This document shows, piece by piece, positions 57,635 through 64,000 of a stretch of 64,000 nt of DNA (positions within the stretch are counted from its first letter, which is position 1; the number at the start of each line of letters is the position of its first letter). The stretch covers positions 17,160,824 to 17,224,823 of the forward strand of contig NC_088801.1 in the NCBI RefSeq assembly GCF_011386835.1, written 5' to 3'. Under the pieces are notes generated by a model. It ran no database searches. It saw nothing but the letters and a program-made list of their open reading frames with translations, and had not been told where the DNA came from. The position numbers were made by a program, and so were the translations under genes. This DNA comes from Chrysemys picta bellii (taxonomy: Eukaryota; Chordata; Testudines; Emydidae).

Positions 57635-60540
57635 GATAACTGAAATAAAATTTCTTATAATTTTCCCACTCCATGTATGTTTGGTTTACATTCAAGTAAA
57701 CCTCACAACTAGAACTCTGTGAAAATGTGTCAGTAACATTTACAAGTGTGTTGATGACTCGCCTTCTGAAGGATTGAGAAAGTGGGCATACCTTACTGCT
57801 CTGTTTTTTCCCCTCTTCACTTCAGTCCACTACAATCTGTGGCCCCCAAATTAAAAGTTTAATGTTAAAGCAGTAGTAGTGGTAGCAGGATCCTTTATGG
57901 TCCTGCTGCAAAAAGGGGTTGAGGTGGGCTGTCACTCATAATATACCACCAACCCAGTGAAGAGATCCAGGTGTAGGAGTGGGGAGCAAACTAGTTGACC
58001 TTGAAGGCTTTTGAGGTGTTTTGGAATGAAGTAAAAGCCAACTTGATTTCCTCCTGGCACTGAGGGTCGAGGATGGCCTGCACTGCAGAAGGAGTGCCTG
58101 AAGAAGACTAATTCAGACACAGTTCTATGAATGGGTGCAGTATGTTCTCCCTCTTAGCACAGCAATGCTAGCTAGTGTGGAGGGAGGAGGAGTGCGAAGA
58201 CTGGGATCACGGCTCGTTCTGCAATAGAGGCACAAGTGCACTGCTTGGTAACCTTTTCCCCACTTACATCCCATGTAGGGCTGGCCACAATCTGCCATTA
58301 TAACATCATGAGAGTTTAGTCAATCTCAGCTCAGACATTAAAAAAGAAAGAATGTTTGTGCTATTATGCTGGTAGGTATTAATGGCTTCCATCAAGCATG
58401 CCTTTGATCGATCTGCAATCACAGAGCTTGTTAAAGCTGATGGGCATGCTAGCTACTCTTATTTCAGGCTGAATGGAAGAAGCAATTGGGCTCCTTTATT
58501 GAGTAAGATAGCTTTAGATAATGGAAGCCACTGTCCAAGGCACTAGGCCACATGCAGGGCTAATCAAAAATCAAGCCAGGTGGGTAAAGGGGTTCCACAG
58601 GGACTGATTGCTAGTGCAGGGGCTAGGGCTTTGATTGGTTGCAGATGTGTTTGTCCAAGTATATCAGAAGCAGAAACAACCAGAGAGCCAGAGAAGCTGT
58701 CATGAGTGTGACCTTGCAGGGAGTAGACAGAGCTCACTGGATTACAAGACTGACTGGAAAAGCAGGCTTAGAGATTGTGAGTAAGGAAACAACCTGCTTC
58801 TGTTTGTTCCTACTAAGTTCACAGAAACAGGACTTTGTGAACCTTCTTTGTAATTAAAGAGGACTGCACCAAAGAAATACCTGACTCTCTAATGGAAACA
58901 ACCCAGTAAGGCCCCAAATGTTAGCTACCCGGACAAGGGGCAACAGTGCCATCCTTACATAATCTTTGTGCACCTGCTTGTCATTCGAGTCTTTCAGTCT
59001 GATCAGAATCAGTAGTTACTAATCTAATGACAACATTCCTGCTTGCTTAGTTCTCTCTTTTATAGTCAGCCAGCAACATCCTACTTCCTGAGAAGCAGGC
59101 ACTGTGAGGCATTCATCCTAGTCAGATGCCCAGTGACATTTCCCTTATTTTTATTATATTTTTTTAGTTGATGTGAATGTTTTTGCATTGCCAGAATGCA
59201 CACGGAACAGTTGGACCATCTGTTGACCAAATGTGAATAAGAATAAGCCAGCTCTAATCTCCAGTGCAGACAGTGGTACATAGTTTTTCAGTGGCAGACT
59301 GGAACCATTTCTGCTCATCGGCTGACCTTAATCAGAGCCTTTTTACTCAGGAGGCCAAATCCTTTTGCTTCAGAATATAATCCATAAAAGACGACAAATA
59401 TTTTAATTCCTAAAATGTGAACCCCTAATTTTTAAAGTTATTAATATAGCAGGGTCTCTTTCTACTGATATATATTTATAATATTATGAAAAGCCCATGC
59501 AAATGAATAAAGAGACTTAAATCAGAAAAGAAAACGAGGAACAGATCCACCTCTCACTAAAGTTAATGGGAGTTTTGTCATTGAATTCTGTATTAGCAGG
59601 ATCAAGGACAATAATATGAATGAAAAACAATGTAGGTGCAAAAAATCAAACCACCTATGAAAAAGAATTGTGAAAAGCACTATAATAGAAGTCATTTGTT
59701 GCATGATAGCTTCTCTTAGCCTATTTTCTGGGCACAGACAATTAGGTTGACTGTCCTGGATTGCTTCTCTGTGTGTGTGTATAAAGCAGAAACTTATTTT
59801 CTCTAAGAACTTTGTAGGGATTGGCTGTACACTGTTCTATTTGGAGTATAGTGATCAGATACTCTTAGCAAAACTCCAATTTACACTGGCAGAACAAAAT
59901 ACAAACTCACCCAGACGACAGGCAGATTTGTTCTAACTGGAGGTTAAATATAGTTTTTTTGTTTGTTTGTTGATATTAAAGAAATGTATAAAGACAAGCT
60001 TGATTATCTGTAATGCTGATTCAGCCTGTACAATGAAATTTACTTTAGATTTCCAAAGGTCCTGATTTCCCTTTAATCAGGTATCAGTGGAAGAGTACGA
60101 GGAGAAAGAATAAATAGACATCTGCCAAAAAGGCAAGTCAAATGCCCTTAGATTCAGCTTTAGCAAAGTTTGTCAGGCACTGCCATTGTGGTTTACCGAC
60201 TGCTATTGCTAGCATTCCTTTTTTATTTGAATCCCAGTCTTCCATTTTAGGAGGAACTGCTTAACCAAACATGCTGTACCACAATAATTTAATCTGCTTC
60301 CTCATTAAATCAGCATTCAGTGCTTCTAATTTATGAGAGCATTAATAAAAGTTAATTGTTATATTATAATCTACATTAGTCTGCACAATTAAAGTATATG
60401 CCAGTAAAATTTAATACACTATTTTAAAGTTTGGCCAGGCCCTCCCCGCAATCCAGTTTGAGAAAGAGCCTCTTGCCCCCAGGAATTAGTTCTCTAGTGA
60501 GGCCTTCCCATGGCCGACTTTATCTGGGGATAGCATATAA
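57635..60540. other. Intronic sequence; possible old LTR around 58540-58950
   Basis: The stretch with CTTTGTAATTAAAGAGGACT and GCACCAAAGAAATACC has LTR-like texture, but no ends or duplications were found. An old dispersed repeat is near 59545-59605. No further NCKAP5 exon was seen. Confidence 0.35.
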
Positions 60541-60544
60541 ATTT

Positions 60545-60885
60545 TGAACCACAGTGACATTGATGAACTATATAGTTGTCAGTCATGTCTGATGATGACA
60601 TCACAGCATCTTGTGTGTGCTCTTGTGGCTGTACAATCCGATCTGCAAGGAGCAAGGTCACGGTAGGTGTCACACAAAAATGTCTCCCATTGAAAACATG
60701 GCATGATGCTTGGCCCTTTTTTCAACCAGTTTTTCACAGATGTTTTTCTCAAAGTGTTCACAAACTTTATTGATAGTTTCTCTCCATTCAGGTCTGCCTG
60801 TGGCTGTGTCTTCTAAGTTATTGATATTTATGCTGCTTGAGTTGAGATTCTGCTTAAGGATGTCTTTGAATTGTTTATGTTAGTC
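60545..60885 (-). pseudogene. LINE C-terminal fragment, same type as 18644-19570
   Basis: Minus-strand blocks KQFKDILKQNLNSSSI, NLEDTATGRPEWRETI, NKVCEHFEKN and a Cys/His tail (CSLQIGLYSHKSTHK) align in order with RYKD..LEKAGLNRSAW..CMSHFGLQSHSRIHK of the plus-strand copy. Stops are present and the region upstream is absent. It is inactive. Confidence 0.6.
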
Positions 60886-61364
60886 ACTCAGTCCAAGTAC
60901 ACTTACGCCAAAGATTTTCATTTTTCTGATAAAAGCATTAACCTTCCCTACCCTTGTATTTTCCTGTAAGTTTCATTTTCTTTTCAGGGCACTGTGCTGC
61001 TAAAAATATGTGCATTACAGCACCATACGGGACGAAGTCCACATATACACAAAACCCATTCAACATTTCAGGAAATAAATCTCATAAAGACAGAGAGAGA
61101 GAGCATGCACAGATACAATTTGTCTTCCATTCGGTTCATCAGTACTAATGCTTGCCAACTGGGAAATGCCAGGTCAGAGACTGCTGCATCGGAACATTCC
61201 AGATCAGGCTCTGAGCAGATAATTCAGCCCTGCAGCATTCCCCAAACAATAAAATAGACCTTAGTATCCACTCTGGTCTAGCACTTAAAACTTCTTTTGC
61301 ATCACCCCAACCAATACCTCCCGTCCCCCTCCAAAGAAGTAATAGGAGGATACATTCATTTACT

Positions 61365-61620
61365 ATTTGTATTATAGTAATAACTAGATGTCCCAACTGA
61401 GATGAGGGTCCTATCATGCTAGGCATTGCACTATTTTATATATAGTGCAATGAAGTAGACAAAACAGCAAAGGATGGGAGAGGAAGCAGAGGCACAGTAA
61501 TGTAAAGTAACTTGCCCAAGATCACAGGTAATGCTGGGAGTAGAACTCAGGGGTGAAATTCTGGCCCCACTGAAGTTAATGGCAAAATTCTACTGACTGA
61601 GCTCCAGTCTAATGCCCTGT
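61365..61620 (+). repeat. Ancient CORE/MIR-like repeat
   Basis: ATTTGTATTATAGTAATAAC, TCCCAACTGAGATGAGGG, CATGCTAGGCATTGCAC, GGAAGCAGAGGCACAG and TAACTTGCCCAAGATCACAG in the usual order. It is followed by an old repeat (CCCACTGAAGTTAATGGC). Confidence 0.6.
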
Positions 61621-61906
61621 ATATTGGAGGAAGCTATTTTCCCCCCATTAATGTGTTTTGGATTTTAGAAAAATGTACACGTTCTCATTTTTTATAAATA
61701 AATACAAATACATGTGCAAAGAAAGCTTGTGTCAAATCAGATTTAGTTTATGCTCTTAAGTTTGATCTGTACTCCTACCCCATGCACCACATAAAATTAC
61801 ACAGTAGGTCAGAGATCTCAAAACATCAATAACACTGAAACAAACTAGACATCCTTGCTGTAAAAGTAGATTTCGAATCTTTAAATAGAGATTATGTGCG
61901 TGTGTG

Positions 61907-61953
61907 CGCTTATCTCTCTCTATATATATATATTTATATATACACACACACAC
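61907..61953. repeat. TA/CA microsatellite
   Basis: TCTCTCTCTATATATATATAT followed by TTTATATATACACACACACACA. Confidence 0.85.
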
Positions 61954-62351
61954 AACAATATATTACATAGTCTTTAATTTGGTAAAACTACTTTAAAAAA
62001 ATTAAAAAACCATTTTGGCACAGAGAGAGACTGCAGGCTTGGATTCACTCATGGGTATGTTATGCCATTAAAACCAACCAAAAGTGTTAGTCTCATTTTG
62101 AATGCAGTTTCATAGCCATTCCAAGAACATCTGTATGTGTGAACAGAGAAATATCTGTGTGTTTATTAGTAGTAGTGATGGTGCTGTGTGGAACACAGCA
62201 ACTTTTGAAAGGATGAAGTGGATACAGAGAAGTGCAAGGTGAAAACTAGGTCTGTCATCGATGACTATTTGTGGAAATTCTCTGAATGTTAACAAACTGT
62301 TCTCATGTGTTTTCACACCACACGGCATGCATCATGACATTTTCAGGCTCA

Positions 62352-63785
62352 TAGGGTGTCTACACTACAAAATTAGGTCGATTTTATAGAAGTCGATTTT
62401 TAGAAATCAATTTTATACAGCCGATTGCGTATGTCCACACTAAGCGCATTAAGTCGGCAGAGTGCGTCCTCACTATTGTGGCTAGCATCGACCTACGGAG
62501 CTGTGCACTGTGGGTAGCTATCCCACAGTTCCCGCAGTCTCCGCCACCCATTGGAATTCTGGGTTGAGCTCCCAATGCCTGATGGGGCAAAAACATTGTT
62601 GCGGGTGATTTGGGGTACATGTCGTCAGTCACCCCTCCCTCTGTGAAAATAACAGCAGACAATCGTTTCATGCCAGACACCAGGGTGATTAGAAGAGCAC
62701 AGCAAGGCACGCTGCGCATCAGAGAGGCTTTGAAAACCAGTTTCATGACTGGCCAGGCTTCGGTGTGACAGGTGCGTGTGTTTCTCCTTGATACAAACCC
62801 GCCCCCTTTGTTGATTTTAATTCCCTGTAAGCCAACCACCCTCCCCCCTTCGAAATAAAGTAACTATTGTTTTGAAACCATGCATTCTTTCTTTATTAAA
62901 AAAAATGAGATAACGGACAAGGTAGCCCAGGTGGGGTGGAGTGGAGGGAAGGACAAGGCCACATTGCTTATTGCAGCCACACTAAAAATCAAACTGTTTG
63001 AATGACAGCCTTCTGTTGCATGGGCCATCCTCTGCAGTGGAGTGGGTAGGTGCCCGGAGCCTCCCTCCCCCACCCCCGCATTCTTGGGCATCTGGGTAAG
63101 GAGGCTATGGAACATGGGGAGGAGGGTAGGCAGTTTTACCGTGGATGCAGTGGGGGTCTGTGCTCTTGTTGGCTTTCCTGCAGCTCCAACAGATGCTTCA
63201 TTATGTCTGTTTGCTCCCCCATTAGCCTCCGCTCTTCCAGCTCACTTAATTCTTTCCTTGCCTCTGCCACTGAATGCCTTCATGCATTAAGCTGTGCCCT
63301 ATCAGTGCGGGAGGACTGCATGAGCTTGAAAAACATGTCATCACAAGTGCATTTTTTTTCACCTTTTAATCTGTGATAACCTCAGGGACAGAGATGATAG
63401 GGGGTGCCTAGAAACATTCTACGCTCTACGATTCTGGGGGGACTCCATAGTCACCTGTGCTGCTGAGTTCGCCACGCTGACCAAACAAGAAATGAAATTA
63501 AAAAGTTCCCAGGGCTTTTCCTGTGTACCTGGCTAGTGCATCGGAGTTCAAAGTGCTGTTCGGAGCGGTCACAATGGAGTACTCCATCGATTTCCGTCCG
63601 CACTACCCCAAATTCAACCCAGCAAAGTCAATTTTAGCATTACTCCCCTCGCCAGGGAGGAGTACAGAAGTCGATTTTAGGAGCCCTTTAGGTTGACGGA
63701 ACAGGGTTGGTTGTGTGGACACATTCATTTTTAAATCGACCAAAGGCAGCTAAATTCGACCTAACCCTGTAGTGTAGACCAGACC
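62352..63785. mobile_element. Longer Harbinger-like element
   Basis: Ends TAGGGTGTCTACACTAC and GTAGTGTAGACCAGACC, with longer subterminal inverted similarity (TTAGGTCGATTT and AAATTCGACCTAA). The termini relate it to the short MITEs at 25328 and 28757. About 1.43 kb long. The interior carries a plus-strand AATAAA (62854), a minus-strand one (62892-62897) and a protein remnant on the minus strand. The 3-bp target duplication is not clear (TCA versus ATA). Confidence 0.7.
63136..63345 (-). pseudogene. Remnant of a Myb/SANT-type Harbinger accessory protein
   Basis: Read on the minus strand: DMFFKLMQSSRTDRAQLNA, stop, RHSVAEARKELSELEERRL, then MGEQTDIMKHLLELQESQQE and HRPPLHPR before a stop. 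This resembles the C-terminal coiled-coil half of Myb/SANT-like proteins encoded by PIF/Harbinger elements; the DNA-binding half is not present. An internal stop makes it inactive. The family call is from memory. Confidence 0.55.
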
Positions 63786-64000
63786 ATACTATATAGTTTT
63801 CTAGTAGACACACAAGAGTGCTATCCACAGAACTGATGGCAGGTGGAGGCAAGCAAAGAAGAGGAAGGGATTTTATTCCATGAGGAATTACCATTATTTG
63901 TTTTCAGTCTACAAGTATCCTGCAGAGTTTTCTGAGTCTATCAAAAGGTTTCTCATCTCATAACAGACATTACATCACCTACATTTGTTTGAGTCCTGAT
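63786..64000. other. Non-coding sequence to window end
   Basis: AT-rich; no feature seen. Confidence 0.5.

Noticed and set aside
58540..58950. Possible LTR with AATTAAAG signal
   Set aside because: No termini or target duplication, and no match to the other LTRs here.

Overview
The window looks like intronic sequence from a reptile, most likely a turtle. It is AT-rich, has very little host coding sequence, and is packed with CR1 LINEs, Penelope-like elements (PLEs) carrying a GIY-YIG endonuclease, Ty3/gypsy elements, an R2-clade fragment, a DIRS-like fossil, hAT and Harbinger-like DNA transposons and a tRNA-derived SINE. The species call is an inference from this repeat mix. No bacterial, CRISPR or operon-type feature is present.

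Host gene: two minus-strand exons with good splice signals, at 56093-56183 (91 nt) and 32151-32300 (150 nt), join in phase. Together they encode an 80-residue acidic, coiled-coil-type segment that I recognise as Nck-associated protein 5 (NCKAP5). Much of the window is therefore a roughly 23.8 kb NCKAP5 intron and parts of the two flanking introns.

Main mobile element: 42545-49302 is an apparently complete and very young Ty3/gypsy retrotransposon on the plus strand, antisense to NCKAP5. It has a 5-bp target duplication (GGCAC), LTRs that differ visibly only by one 40-bp minisatellite unit (12 versus 11), a tRNA-Ala-type primer site, a polypurine tract and one uninterrupted 1576-codon gag-pol frame. 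Integrase lies upstream of reverse transcriptase, the Gmr1-type order. The Gag capsid region is strikingly SCAN-like. The reading frame runs 151 codons into the 3' LTR. A decayed relative with the same gene order lies at 3424-7400, split by a CR1 fragment.

Left part (1-20 kb): a near-palindromic MITE (605-798), a CR1 3' end, the decayed gypsy/CR1 nest, a palindromic PLE inserted exactly at the edge of an older hAT element (11073-11695), a 5'-truncated PLE with a 9-bp target duplication (12244-13569), and the 3' end of a non-LTR LINE (18644-19570). Middle (20-42 kb): an R2-clade remnant outside rDNA, a non-autonomous hAT with a perfect 8-bp duplication, two short Harbinger-like MITEs, a tRNA-like SINE, a candidate solo LTR and several PLE copies. 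Right part (49-64 kb): a DIRS-like RT/RNase H fossil interrupted by a PLE, another PLE, a LINE fragment, and a longer Harbinger-like element with a remnant of a Myb/SANT-type protein.

A recurring theme is that PLE copies at 11084-11304, 34141-34354 and 40251-41553 are inverted pairs with both 3' ends facing outward, each bracketed by one target duplication. A different tail family at 32388-32640 has the same shape. This suggests that inverted double structures form in a single integration event.
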